Source: Microbaculum marinisediminis
GTDB lineage: Bacteria > Pseudomonadota > Alphaproteobacteria > Rhizobiales > Tepidamorphaceae
NCBI RefSeq assembly: GCF_025397915.1
Contig: NZ_JALIDZ010000008.1
Span: 1-64,000 of the forward strand
Direction: 5' to 3'
Length of the DNA: 64,000 bases
The translations under genes were made by a program, and so were the position numbers. The notes below the pieces were generated by a model that searched no databases, was not told where the DNA came from, and saw only the letters and a program-made list of their open reading frames with translations. Positions 27,385 through 38,539 of this stretch are shown here, one piece after another (within the stretch, counting starts at the first letter, position 1; every line of letters begins with the position of its first letter).

Positions 27385-28287
27385 ATGCATATCGATCCGG
27401 CGAGCGGACCGGTTTCCCGCTTCGCGCTCTACGGCGAGACGCCGGGCGCCGACGACCCCGAGTTCATCCATATCGAGGACATCCAGGTCCGCTCGAGCCT
27501 GTACGACTGGCGGATCGCGCCGCACCTGCACCGGCGTATGTTCCAGATCGTCCACGTGATCGACGGCCCGGCCAGCGTGCAGATCGAGGATCGGCTGGAG
27601 GAGGCAGAAGGCCCCTGCGCGATCTGTATTCCCGGCAACGTGGTGCACGGCTTCGGCTTCTCGCCCCGCACCCTCGGGTTCGTCGTCACCGTCTCGGAAA
27701 CCCTGTTGCTCGATACCGGCCACCGCGACGCCCACGACCTGTTCGATCCGCTGCTCGCCGAGGCACGGGTCATCTCCTTTCGCCAGGACGAAGCGCGTGC
27801 CGGGCTGGTCAGGACGCTGCTCGAACAGATGGCGCACGAGTTCCAGGCCCGGGAACTCGGCCGCAACGCCATGTTCGAATGGCTGTTCCATGCCCTTCTG
27901 ATGGCGATCCGCCGGCAGATCGCGACCGAACGCGAGAGCGCCGAGACGAAGGGAGAGGACCGCGAGACCTTTTCCGAGGCCTGCCGGCTGATCGAGGATC
28001 ACTACCGCGAGCACATGACGGTTTCCGCCTATGCCACGCGCCTCGGCATGAGCCAGCCGCGCCTCAACCGGCTATGCCAGCGGTTCGCCGGCAAGACCTT
28101 TCTGGATCTCCTGCACGACCGGCTGGCGCTCGAGGCCCAGCGGCATCTGATCTACACGTCCGCGACGATCGAGATGGTCGCCTACGAGCTCGGCTTCGCC
28201 GATCCGGCCTATTTCTGCCGGTTCTTCAAGCGGCGCACCGGAAGGACGCCGAGCGAGTTCCGGCGCGAGCGGAACGGCGGCCGCTAG
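27385..28287 (+). CDS. pobR: AraC-family regulator, PobR type
   Basis: A 300-residue activator. The N-terminal cupin (about 40-110, HRRMFQIVHVIDGPASVQI and PGNVVHGFGF) should bind 4-hydroxybenzoate. The C-terminal double helix-turn-helix (about 200-295) has YATRLGMSQPRLNRLCQRF and the AraC signature MVAYELGFADPAYFCRFFKRRTGRTPSEFR. It is divergent from pobA, so it most likely activates that gene. The AraC type of PobR is known in Azotobacter and rhizobia, unlike the IclR-type PobR of Acinetobacter. Confidence 0.88.
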   Translation: MHIDPASGPVSRFALYGETPGADDPEFIHIEDIQVRSSLYDWRIAPHLHRRMFQIVHVIDGPASVQIEDRLEEAEGPCAICIPGNVVHGFGFSPRTLGFVVTVSETLLLDTGHRDAHDLFDPLLAEARVISFRQDEARAGLVRTLLEQMAHEFQARELGRNAMFEWLFHALLMAIRRQIATERESAETKGEDRETFSEACRLIEDHYREHMTVSAYATRLGMSQPRLNRLCQRFAGKTFLDLLHDRLALEAQRHLIYTSATIEMVAYELGFADPAYFCRFFKRRTGRTPSEFRRERNGGR

Positions 28288-28416
28288 GCCCGCGCATGCG
28301 ACAGTCGCTTGACCTCGCCCCCCGCCCGCGGAGATAAGCGAGGCGGTATCCTTCAAGGTCATCGTCCGCCGGCTTCAAGAGCGGACGGTCCCACAAACGA
28401 GAACGGGAATTGAGAC

Positions 28417-29604
28417 ATGACGGTGCGCACCGGCCGCGACGTACTGGGAATTCCGGGCCCGACGACGATACCCGACGAGGTACTGAGCGCCATGCACCGT
28501 CCGGCGATCCAGATCTACACCGGAGAACTCGTCGAATACACCGACAGCATCCTCCGGGACCTGAAGGGCATCTTCCGCACCGAAGGCCGCGCCTACATCT
28601 ACGCGTCCAACGGCCACGGCGCCTGGGAAGCCGCGCTGACCAACGTCCTGTCGCGCGGAGACCGCGTCCTGGTTCTCGAGAGCGGCCGCTTCGCCCACAA
28701 CTGGGGCGAGATGGCCCGGATGCTGGGCGTCGAGATCGAGACGCTTGAGGGCACCTGGCGCCATGCCGTCGACCCCGCCGCCGTGGAAGAGCGGTTGAGA
28801 GCCGACACCGAGGGCCGCATCAAGGCGATCCTCGTCGTCCAGATCGACACAGCCTCGGGCGTCGTCAACGACATCCCGGCGATCCGTGCCGCGATCGACG
28901 CGGCCGGCCATGACGCGCTGTTCCTGGTCGACACCATCGCCTCGCTCGCCTGCATGCCCTTCGAGATGGACGCCTGGAAGATCGACGTCACCGTGTCCGC
29001 CGCCCAGAAGGGCCTGATGACGCCGCCCGGCCTCGGCTTCGTCGCCGCCAACGACAAGGCGCTCGCCGCCCACAAGACCGCCGACCTGCGCACGCTCTAC
29101 TGGGACTGGACGGCGCGCGAGGGCGAGCTGCACTACCAGAAATACTGCGGCACGCCGCCCGAGCACCTGCTGTTCGGCCAGCGCGCCGCGCTCGACATCC
29201 TGCTCGGGGAAGGGTTGGAAAACGCCTGGAACCGCCACCGGCTGCTGGCGGGCGCCACCCACCGCGCCGTCGAGACCTGGGCGGAAGGCGGCGCGATCGA
29301 GTTCAACATCCTCGATCCGCAGTCGCGATCGGCGTCGATCACCGCGGTTCTGGTCGGCGGCGGTTTCGACGTCGCGGCAATCCAGGCCTACTGCCTGGAC
29401 AAGTGCAACGTCACCGTCGGCGGCGGCATCGGCGATCTGAAGGGCAAGGCGCTGCGCATCGCCCATATGGGATATGCCAACGCGCCGATGGTTCTCGGCA
29501 TGCTCGCCTCGATCGACATGGCGCTGAAGGCCCTGAAGATCCCGCACGGTCCCGGCGCGATTCAGGCCGCCGTCGACTATCTGGGCGAGAACGTCCCCGC
29601 TTGA
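28417..29604 (+). CDS. class V PLP aminotransferase (serine/alanine-glyoxylate type)
   Basis: A 395-residue fold-type I PLP enzyme similar to serine-glyoxylate aminotransferase and (S)-ureidoglycine-glyoxylate aminotransferase. It starts with IPGPTTIPDEVLSAM, has YIYASNGHGAWEAAL, the PLP-binding Asp in FLVDTIAS, and the Schiff-base lysine K198 in SAAQKGLMTPPGL. Serine-glyoxylate activity would fit a serine-cycle or glycine-producing organism. ACGGGAATTG is a weak ribosome site. Its stop codon falls in the first copy of a 14-base tandem repeat. Confidence 0.88.
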   Translation: MTVRTGRDVLGIPGPTTIPDEVLSAMHRPAIQIYTGELVEYTDSILRDLKGIFRTEGRAYIYASNGHGAWEAALTNVLSRGDRVLVLESGRFAHNWGEMARMLGVEIETLEGTWRHAVDPAAVEERLRADTEGRIKAILVVQIDTASGVVNDIPAIRAAIDAAGHDALFLVDTIASLACMPFEMDAWKIDVTVSAAQKGLMTPPGLGFVAANDKALAAHKTADLRTLYWDWTAREGELHYQKYCGTPPEHLLFGQRAALDILLGEGLENAWNRHRLLAGATHRAVETWAEGGAIEFNILDPQSRSASITAVLVGGGFDVAAIQAYCLDKCNVTVGGGIGDLKGKALRIAHMGYANAPMVLGMLASIDMALKALKIPHGPGAIQAAVDYLGENVPA

Positions 29605-29657
29605 TGTGGCCAGCTTGATGCGGCCGGCTTGACCTGGCCGGCTCGATGGCGGCTTGA
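29600..29657. repeat. 14-base tandem repeat at a gene end
   Basis: Three near-perfect copies CTTGATGTGGCCAG, CTTGATGCGGCCGG and CTTGACCTGGCCGG run from 29600 to 29641, with a decayed fourth (CTCGATGGCGG) and a partial CTTGA after it. The first copy supplies the aminotransferase stop TGA. Each unit repeats TGA, so the gene end is not changed by copy number. Confidence 0.7.
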
Positions 29658-30075
29658 AAGAGTGCCGCCGGGCAGGTGTCGGAGGAGGAGAAGGAAGTCC
29701 GGCACCCGTCCCGGCGGCTGGCTACGTTTCCCTTACACCCGGACATCCGGCCCACAAGGCCCAGATCCCCCGACCACGGGCCCGGCCGGCCTGTGAACGG
29801 CTATCCGTCTGACAAGAGCTCCGTATCCCTGGCTCTCCGCTGACGCCGCCCGCCGAGGCGCGCGGCAGTCCACGCTTTGAGAACCGTTGATTTTTTGCTG
29901 GCTGCCCGGCCGGCTGGCCGTTTGCTTGCGCGACGTCTGCCTCAAGCGGTCGCTCGCGGGTGGCGACGCCGTCGGCAGTTGTCTTCTACGATAATATGAA
30001 TATAAAAGTCAAGTTTATAAACGGACGCATCGAGGCGACCGGAACACCAATCGTAGCAAGGGATCGAATTGGCAA
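29605..30075. other. intergenic region before hemP
   Basis: After the tandem repeat, about 330 bases carry no recognisable gene. The last 80 bases are notably A+T-rich and contain the promoter and iron-rhodo-box for hemP. Short frames here are arginine- and proline-rich and look non-coding. Confidence 0.5.
29979..30011 (+). promoter_or_regulatory. hemP promoter with iron-rhodo-box (RirA-type site)
   Basis: TTGTCT (29979-29984) and TATAAA (30001-30006) make a promoter with 16 bases between. TGA (29997-29999) and TCA (30009-30011) are nine bases apart, the TGA-N9-TCA form of the iron-rhodo-box bound by RirA in rhizobia. The box covers the -10, so repression in iron-replete cells is expected. 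The RirA link is inferred from consensus. Confidence 0.6.
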
Positions 30076-30258
30076 ATGCACACCGGCAGGCGTTCGCCTT
30101 CCCCCACCGCCGCCCCGGCGGACACCGCGTCCCAGCCCGAGGACTCCGTCGAGTCCAGCGACCTGTTCAAGGGACGGCGTGAACTGATTATCCGCCACAA
30201 TCAGGAGCGCTACGTGCTGCGCATCACCCGCCAGGGCAAACTGATCCTGAACAAGTAG
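30076..30258 (+). CDS. hemP: hemin uptake protein HemP
   Basis: A 60-residue protein whose second half has the HemP signature: GRRELIIRHNQERYVLRITR followed by QGKLILNK. In alphaproteobacteria HemP/HmuP is needed to express the hemin receptor and is regulated by iron. The first 25 residues are Ser/Pro/Ala-rich and variable. The ribosome site is weak (AGGG 13 bases upstream). No hmu transport genes adjoin it, so it is an orphan copy controlled by its own promoter and iron-rhodo-box. Confidence 0.85.
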   Translation: MHTGRRSPSPTAAPADTASQPEDSVESSDLFKGRRELIIRHNQERYVLRITRQGKLILNK

Positions 30259-30259
30259 C

Positions 30260-30297
30260 CCCGGATACGCGCGCGCGCTCTTGCGGCGCGCCCCGGG
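30260..30297 (+). terminator. GC hairpin after hemP
   Basis: CCCGG (30260-30264) and CCGGG (30293-30297) flank an inner GCGCGC/GCGCGC pair, giving an imperfect stem between hemP and the ABC-F gene. It may separate the iron-controlled hemP transcript from the next gene. No T-run is present. Confidence 0.35.
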
Positions 30298-30318
30298 AGC
30301 GGCTACGTCCCCGGGACA

Positions 30319-32139
<1,821 letters not shown>

Positions 32140-32295
32140 CCCATCGCGGTCGCGCCGGCCGCGATCCTGCAAGACAGGCGTGACGGAGCACCGGTCTTTC
32201 TGTAAGGGAGATATTTTCCCGGCGCTTGCAGACCGCTCGCGCCGGCCTTCACCGGAACCGTCCCGAAGAGCCCCCGAACAGCCCCCGAACAGCCG

Positions 32296-33552
32296 ATGCC
32301 CTCCGACGATCCGATAGCCGACAGGGACATCGCCGAGCACCGGATGGGAAGTGCCTTCCGGCACCGCGGGTACGCGCTCTACTGGGCGGCCCGCTTCGTC
32401 TCCATGTTCGCGATCCAGATCGTCTCGGTCTCGATCGGCTGGCAGATCTACGACATGACCCGGGATCCGTTCGATCTCGGCCTCGTCGGACTGGTTCAGT
32501 TCCTGCCCGCCCTGCTGCTCGTGCTTGTGACTGGCGCCGTCTCGGATCGCTACAATCGCCGCCTGATCATGGCCGTCTGCCTTTTGGCCGAAGGCGCCTG
32601 CGCCGCCGCTCTGCTCGGCCTGACCGTCGCCGGCCCGTCGGCGGTGTGGCCGATCTTCGTCGTGCTGACCTTTTTCGGCATCGCGCGCGCCTTCGTCGGG
32701 CCGGCGGCCCAGTCGCTGGTCGCCAATCTGGTGCCGCCGGAGGATCTGAACAATGCGATCGCCTGGAACACCTCGTCCTGGCAGATCGGAACGATCGTCG
32801 GACCGGTCGCGGGCGGCCTGCTCTACGGGATCTCGGCCGGCACGGCGCTGGCCACCGCCCTGACGCTGTTCTCGCTGGGCGCCGTCCTCATGCTGTTCGT
32901 GCCGCGGCCCGTGCAGAAGACCGTGCCCCAGAAATCGAACTGGGAGACGCTGTTGGCCGGGTTCCGCTATGTCTGGCGCGAGAAGGTCGTGCTCGGGGCC
33001 ATCTCGCTCGACCTGTTTGCCGTGCTGCTCGGCGGCGCCGTGGCGCTCTTGCCCGTCTATGCCCGCGACATCCTCGATGTCGGCCCCTGGGGCCTTGGCC
33101 TCTTGCGCGCCGGGCCCGGCATCGGCGCGGTGGCGGTCGCGCTCTATCTCGCGAAGCGGCCGATCCGCGACCATGCCGGCCTGGCCATGTTCGTGTTCGT
33201 TGCCGCATTCGGCTTCTTCACGGTCGTCTTCGGCCTGTCGACGATCGTCTGGCTTTCGGTCGCCGCGCTGATGCTGATGGGCGCCGCCGACATGATCAGC
33301 GTCTATATCCGCGAAACGCTTCTGCAGCTTTGGACGCCCGATTCCGTGCGCGGGCGCGTCAACGCCGTCAACCTCGTCTTCATCGGCGCCTCCAACGAGC
33401 TCGGCGAATTCCGGGCCGGGATCTCCGCCGCGCTGATCGGAACGGTGCCCGCGGTCGTCGTCGGCGGCATGGGCACGATGGCCGTCGCCGGAATCTGGGC
33501 CTATTTGTTCCCGGCGCTGCGCCGGGCGCGCCACCTCACCGGCCGGGTCTGA
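32296..33552 (+). CDS. MFS transporter (EntS-like exporter)
   Basis: A 418-residue twelve-helix carrier. It shows FRGYALYWAARFVSMFAIQIVSVSIGWQIY in helix 1 and SDRYNRRLIMAVCLL, the MFS loop 2-3 signature. The middle has an extended basic loop (RPVQKTVPQKSN) and helices continue to the end. It belongs to the exporter group around enterobactin exporter EntS; a siderophore or drug could be carried. It stands alone, 156 bases after uup and 80 before the histidine kinase. Confidence 0.85.
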   Translation: MPSDDPIADRDIAEHRMGSAFRHRGYALYWAARFVSMFAIQIVSVSIGWQIYDMTRDPFDLGLVGLVQFLPALLLVLVTGAVSDRYNRRLIMAVCLLAEGACAAALLGLTVAGPSAVWPIFVVLTFFGIARAFVGPAAQSLVANLVPPEDLNNAIAWNTSSWQIGTIVGPVAGGLLYGISAGTALATALTLFSLGAVLMLFVPRPVQKTVPQKSNWETLLAGFRYVWREKVVLGAISLDLFAVLLGGAVALLPVYARDILDVGPWGLGLLRAGPGIGAVAVALYLAKRPIRDHAGLAMFVFVAAFGFFTVVFGLSTIVWLSVAALMLMGAADMISVYIRETLLQLWTPDSVRGRVNAVNLVFIGASNELGEFRAGISAALIGTVPAVVVGGMGTMAVAGIWAYLFPALRRARHLTGRV

Positions 33553-33632
33553 CACGGGTCGGAAACAATAAATCCCGAACCGAAACCTTGGAATCCGTGG
33601 TGATTTGGCCCGACCCAAGGTAAAAAGCCCGC

Positions 33633-35984
33633 ATGCGCATCACCTACCGGGTGTTCCTTGTCGGCGGAATTCCAATCGCCATAGCAGCGGCAATCGCCGC
33701 GGTTGCCTGGATTCTGCTCAACGAGGCCGAACGCGCCCGCAGCGGCGCGGTGCTTGCCGGCGCGACCTACCGCAACCTGCTCGTCGCCATGACCGCACGC
33801 GACGAATATGTGAACGCGACGCCCTCGAACCGGGGCGTGAACGCCGAGCGCTTCGCCACGTTCGCCTCCGATGCGCGAGCCAACCTGGAAGACCTGGCGC
33901 AGGTCGCCCGGGCGCCCGCCCTGCGGGAAGCGACGACGGCCTCCGGCGACGCGCTATCCCACTATGTCGGCAGCATGAACGAGTTCATGCGCGCGACGAT
34001 CCAGAACGACCGGCTCGTCGAGGAGATGGGCGGACGGGCGCGCTTGCTGATTTCGCTGACCGACGAGGCCCGCGAGCGCCAGCGCACATCCAACGCCGAG
34101 ATCATCCAGACCCTGCACGATCGCGACGCCGCCTACCGGCGCATCCGCGAACTCGTCAACGCGGCAGAGGAGTTGCGCAACGCCATCGACGCGGCCGAAC
34201 TGCACTCCGCCATGTTCGTCCTGGCCGATCCCGGCGACATCGACAAGAACATGTTGCAGCTCGGTTTCGACATCGGCCGGCTGCGCAACGCCACGACCCG
34301 TCTGTCCGCCTCGCTCGCCAGCGCGGATTCCTCCGCGATGGTGGAGCTACAGTCGCTCGCCACGGCCTACGAGGAAGCGATCGCCGCGCTTCTGGAAGGA
34401 GACCGGAAGCCGGTCATCTCGGATGAGCGGTCGCTGGCCGACGACAGCAAGGCGCTCGCCGACTGGTCTGACCGGCTGCTCAAGGTCCAGACGACGGAGC
34501 AACGGGCGCTCTACGAGGAGATCGCCCAGCTCGTCGCCTATTCGGTGGAGGCCAACGAGACCGAGCGCGCCACCCAGAATATCGCCATCGAGATCCTCAA
34601 GCTCGGCCAGCGCACCGCGGCCGCTCTCGTCGAACGCGATCCCGAGGCTACCGCGACGATTCTCGCCGAAAGCGCCACGCTGCCGCAGACAGTCGCCGCG
34701 CTGCCGATCTCGCCGCTGATCCAGTCCGAGATGATCGACGCGATCGACCAATGGCGCGAAGGGCTCGGCACCGCGACCGAGGTGCTGCGCCAGCAGAACG
34801 AGCGGATCGCCGACATGGACCGGTCCGCCGTGACGATGATCGAGGGCGCCCGCGCCCTCAACGACCTGTTCACCGCCGACGCCGAGAAGATCGGCAACAC
34901 CATCCGGAACATCTTGGTGTTCGGCGCGGCCGCCGGCCTGCTCTTCGGCGCCGCCACGGCCTATTTCGTCGCCCGCTCGATCACCAGGCCCCTACTCCGG
35001 CTGCAGCAGGGCATGGTCCATCTCGCCGCCGACCCGATGGCCGGGCCCGTCGCCGATGCCGAACGCGCCGACGAACTCGGCGAAATGGCCCGCTCGGCCA
35101 ATTTCTTCGTCGCCGAGATCGGCAAGCGAGAACTGGACCTGCGCCGCGCCAAGGAACGGGCCGACCTGGCGTTGTCGGAATTGCAACGCACCCAGGCCGA
35201 GCTGATCCAGGCCGAGAAGCTCGCCTCGCTCGGCCAGCTCGTCGCCGGCGTCGCCCACGAGATCAACACGCCCGTCGGCATCGCTTTGACCACCGGCACG
35301 CAGATCGGCGAGGAGGTCAAGCGCTTCTCCGAAATCGCCGAATCCGGACAGATCAGGCGGTCGCAACTGCACAATTTCGTCGATCGCATGAAGGAGGGGG
35401 CGGGCCTCCTGTTCGCGAACCTGAACCGCGCGGCCGAACTCGTGCACAGTTTCAAGCAGGTGGCCGCCGACCAGGCCAGCGGGGAACGGCGACAGTTCGA
35501 TATGCGCACATGGCTCGACGAGTTGATGACCAGCCTCGGCCCGGTGCTGCGCAAGTCGCGACACAAGGTGACGTTCTCGTGCCGGGACGGGCTCGTACTC
35601 GATACCTATCCCGGCACCCTCGGCCAGGTGCTGACCAACCTGATCATGAATGCCCTCACGCATGCCTACGACGACGAGCAGGCGGGAGAGATATCGATCA
35701 CCGTGAGCGAGCCGTCCGAGAACGAGGTGCGGATCGCCTTCGCCGACGACGGAAAGGGCATCGGCGCGGACGATGTCGGCAAGGTCTTCGATCCGTTCTT
35801 CACGACCGGCCGCCGATACGGCAGCACCGGGCTCGGACTTCACATCGTCTACAATCTCGTGACCGGCACCCTGCAGGGCAAGATCGACGTCGAGAGCACC
35901 CCGGGCAAGGGCACGACGTTCATCGTCGAGATACCGGCCTCCGTCGCCGATTCCGTCCCTGATCGCGTCGCGACCGTGGCCTGA
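33633..35984 (+). CDS. membrane histidine kinase with large periplasmic helical domain
   Basis: A 783-residue sensor. TM1 covers about 8-28 and TM2 about 425-447, enclosing nearly 400 periplasmic residues predicted mostly helical with TorS/HBM-like spacing (ELRNAIDAAELHSAMFVLADPGDIDKN and later helices). A HAMP segment (ARSITRPLLRLQQGM), coiled coil, HisKA with VAGVAHEINTP (His542) and an HATPase domain (NLIMNALTHAYDD, DDGKGIG, STGLGLHIV) follow. There is no receiver or output domain. The next gene, 11 bases on, encodes a peptide-binding protein, so ligand sensing through it is plausible. Confidence 0.9.
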   Translation: MRITYRVFLVGGIPIAIAAAIAAVAWILLNEAERARSGAVLAGATYRNLLVAMTARDEYVNATPSNRGVNAERFATFASDARANLEDLAQVARAPALREATTASGDALSHYVGSMNEFMRATIQNDRLVEEMGGRARLLISLTDEARERQRTSNAEIIQTLHDRDAAYRRIRELVNAAEELRNAIDAAELHSAMFVLADPGDIDKNMLQLGFDIGRLRNATTRLSASLASADSSAMVELQSLATAYEEAIAALLEGDRKPVISDERSLADDSKALADWSDRLLKVQTTEQRALYEEIAQLVAYSVEANETERATQNIAIEILKLGQRTAAALVERDPEATATILAESATLPQTVAALPISPLIQSEMIDAIDQWREGLGTATEVLRQQNERIADMDRSAVTMIEGARALNDLFTADAEKIGNTIRNILVFGAAAGLLFGAATAYFVARSITRPLLRLQQGMVHLAADPMAGPVADAERADELGEMARSANFFVAEIGKRELDLRRAKERADLALSELQRTQAELIQAEKLASLGQLVAGVAHEINTPVGIALTTGTQIGEEVKRFSEIAESGQIRRSQLHNFVDRMKEGAGLLFANLNRAAELVHSFKQVAADQASGERRQFDMRTWLDELMTSLGPVLRKSRHKVTFSCRDGLVLDTYPGTLGQVLTNLIMNALTHAYDDEQAGEISITVSEPSENEVRIAFADDGKGIGADDVGKVFDPFFTTGRRYGSTGLGLHIVYNLVTGTLQGKIDVESTPGKGTTFIVEIPASVADSVPDRVATVA

Positions 35985-35995
35985 AGGAGGAAGAC

Positions 35996-37585
35996 ATGAG
36001 GGTTTCGATCCAGATCGCCGCCATGGCCTTTGTCCTGGCGGCGGCACCGGCCGGCGCCAAGACGCTGGTGTTCTGCTCGGAGGGCAATCCGGAGGCGCTC
36101 AATCCGCAGATCGTCACCACGACGACGGGCCTCAACGCGGCGCGGCCGATGTTCAACCAGCTGGTCGAGTTCGTGCCGGGCTCCACCCGGATCCGGCCGG
36201 CCCTGGCCGAATCCTGGCAGATCTCGCCCGACGGAACCGAATACGTCTTCCACCTGCGCCCCGGGGTGAAGTTCCATTCCAGCGAGGACTTCACTCCGAC
36301 GCGCGACATGAACGCCGAAGACGTTCTGTTTTCCCTGCACCGGCAATGGAAGGAGGATCATCCGTTCCACAACGTGTCCGCGGCCGAGTACGCCTATTTC
36401 AAGGACATGGGGATGCCGGAGCTGCTGAAGTCGATCGACAAGGTCGACGACATGACGGTGCGCATCCAGCTGACGCGACCGGAATCCCCGTTCCTCGCCG
36501 ACATGGCGATGCCCTTCAACTCGATCCTGTCGGCCGAGTACGCCGACAAGCTGCTTGCCGCCGGCACGCCCGAGCTGCTGGACCGGCAACCGGTCGGCAC
36601 CGGCCCGTTTTCCTTCGCCGGATACCAGCGCGACATCGCGGTCCGTTACAGAGTGTTTCCCGACTATTGGGAGGGCGCCCAGCCGATCAACACGCTGGTC
36701 TTCTCCATTACGCCGAACCCGGCGGTACGCCTCACCAAGCTGAAGGCCGGAGAGTGCCATGTCATGGCCTTCCCGAATCCGACCGATACCCAGCGCATCG
36801 CCGACGATCCGAACCTGAAGCTACTGAAGCAGGAAGGCTTCAACATCGGCTATCTGGCGCTGAACACCCAGAAGCCGCCTTTCGACGATGTGCGCGTCCG
36901 CCGCGCCATCAACATGGCCATCGACAAGCAGGCGATCATCGACGGCGCCTATGCCGGGGCCGGCGTGGTCGCGAAGAACCCGGTGCCGCCGACCCTGTGG
37001 TCCTACGCAGACGATATCGAGGATTATCCCTACGACCCCGCGGCCGCCCAGAGATTGCTCGCCGAAGCCGGCTACCCGAACGGCTTCGAGACCGACCTCT
37101 GGTACATGCCGGTGAGCCGCCCCTACAGCCCCGACGCCAAGCGGATCGCCGAGATGATCCAGGCGGACCTCACCAGGATCGGGGTGCGCGCCGAACTCGT
37201 CACCAAGGAATGGGGCGCCTACCGCACCAGCCTGCAGGACGGCGAGCATTCCATGGCGCTCTACGGCTGGACCGGAGACAATGGCGATCCGGACAACTTC
37301 CTGCATGTCCTGTTGGGCTGCACCGCCGCGCGCATAGGCGGCAACAACGTCGCACGCTGGTGCGACGACGAATACGACGCCCTCGTCACCCGGGCCAAGC
37401 TCAGCTACGACCAGGAAGTCCGAGAGAAGCTCTACGGCCAGGCGCAGCAGATCTTCAAGCGGGAGGCGCCCTGGGTGCCGCTCGCTCACTCGGTGGTCTT
37501 CATGGCCGCGCGCAAGGAGGTCGACGGTTTCAAGATGGATCCGCTCGGCCGCCATCCCTTCGATCACGTCGACCTCAAGTACTGA
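35996..37585 (+). CDS. SBP family 5 peptide/solute-binding protein, orphan
   Basis: A 529-residue periplasmic protein of the DppA/OppA family. The signal peptide is MRVSIQIAAMAFVLAAAPAGA. The mature part begins KTLVFCSEGNPEALNPQI and carries the family signature region ATTGLNAARPMFNQLVEF and the later RPALAESWQISPDGTEYVFHLR. GAAGGAGG lies before the ATG. No permease or ATPase gene follows: the next gene is an SDR. It therefore serves as a shared component or as a sensor partner of the kinase 11 bases upstream. Ligand unknown; dipeptides and heme are known for the family. Confidence 0.9.
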   Translation: MRVSIQIAAMAFVLAAAPAGAKTLVFCSEGNPEALNPQIVTTTTGLNAARPMFNQLVEFVPGSTRIRPALAESWQISPDGTEYVFHLRPGVKFHSSEDFTPTRDMNAEDVLFSLHRQWKEDHPFHNVSAAEYAYFKDMGMPELLKSIDKVDDMTVRIQLTRPESPFLADMAMPFNSILSAEYADKLLAAGTPELLDRQPVGTGPFSFAGYQRDIAVRYRVFPDYWEGAQPINTLVFSITPNPAVRLTKLKAGECHVMAFPNPTDTQRIADDPNLKLLKQEGFNIGYLALNTQKPPFDDVRVRRAINMAIDKQAIIDGAYAGAGVVAKNPVPPTLWSYADDIEDYPYDPAAAQRLLAEAGYPNGFETDLWYMPVSRPYSPDAKRIAEMIQADLTRIGVRAELVTKEWGAYRTSLQDGEHSMALYGWTGDNGDPDNFLHVLLGCTAARIGGNNVARWCDDEYDALVTRAKLSYDQEVREKLYGQAQQIFKREAPWVPLAHSVVFMAARKEVDGFKMDPLGRHPFDHVDLKY

Positions 37586-37746
37586 GGAGACGCCGAACCG
37601 CCGCCCCCCTTGAACGCCGCCCCGGGACCGCCGGCCCCTGAACACCGTCTACAGAGTTCCGCTGGAATAGCGCCGCACGGCTGTATACGTTGCGCCGCAA
37701 ACGAGTCGCACGCCGCGTCGTGCCTCTACCGGGAGGAAAGAACGAA

Positions 37747-38499
37747 ATGGTCGAGAAAGTTGCTTTGGTGACCGGGGCAGGAACGGGCGTCGGCAAGGCG
37801 GCCGCTCTGGCGCTCGCCGCTGCCGGATTCGCGGTGGTGCTCGCCGGACGGCGCAAGGAGCCGCTCGAGACGGTCGCTTCGGAAATCGCCGACGCCGGAG
37901 GAAAGGCCCTTGCCGTGCCGGCCGACGTCACCGACGCCGACTCGGTCGCCGCCCTGTTCAAGGCCGCGAAGGACACCTACGGGCGTCTCGACGTTCTGTT
38001 CAACAATGCCGGCATGAGCGCGCCGCCGGTCCTGCTCGAGGACCTGACGGTCGACCAGTGGAAACAGGTCGTCGACGTCAACCTCACCGGCATGTTCCTG
38101 TGCGTCCGAGAGGCCTTCCGGCTGATGAAGGACCAGTCGCCGCGCGGCGGCCGCATCATCAACAACGGCTCGATCTCCGCGCACGCACCGCGGCCCAACT
38201 CCGCGCCCTACACGTCGACCAAGCATGCCGTGACGGGCCTCACCAAGTCGGCGGCCCTCGACGGGCGGAAGTACGATATCGCCGTCGGCCAGATAGACAT
38301 CGGCAATGCCGCCACGCCGATGACAGCGCGGTTTTCCGAAGGCGTGCCGCAGGCAAACGGCGATACCATGCCCGAGCCGACCATGGATTCCAGCCATATC
38401 GCCGACGCGATCGTCTACATGGCCGGGCTACCGCTCGACGCCAACGTCCAGACCATCACGGTGATGGCCACCAAGATGCCTTTCGTCGGCCGCGGCTAG
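37747..38499 (+). CDS. SDR family oxidoreductase
   Basis: A 250-residue classical short-chain dehydrogenase. It has the NAD(P) loop [13 protein letters not shown] (residues 9-21), NNAGMSAPP, and the catalytic YTSTKHA (YxxxK) preceded by a Ser in [15 protein letters not shown] precedes ATG 37747, which decides the start over an upstream in-frame ATG at 37690. The C-terminal part ([22 protein letters not shown]) is typical. Substrate cannot be told. It lies between an orphan binding protein and a DMT exporter. Confidence 0.9.
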   Translation: MVEKVALVTGAGTGVGKAAALALAAAGFAVVLAGRRKEPLETVASEIADAGGKALAVPADVTDADSVAALFKAAKDTYGRLDVLFNNAGMSAPPVLLEDLTVDQWKQVVDVNLTGMFLCVREAFRLMKDQSPRGGRIINNGSISAHAPRPNSAPYTSTKHAVTGLTKSAALDGRKYDIAVGQIDIGNAATPMTARFSEGVPQANGDTMPEPTMDSSHIADAIVYMAGLPLDANVQTITVMATKMPFVGRG

Positions 38500-38539
38500 G
38501 GACGGGCAACGGTCCTTCCAATCCTCAATGGTTTGAATC

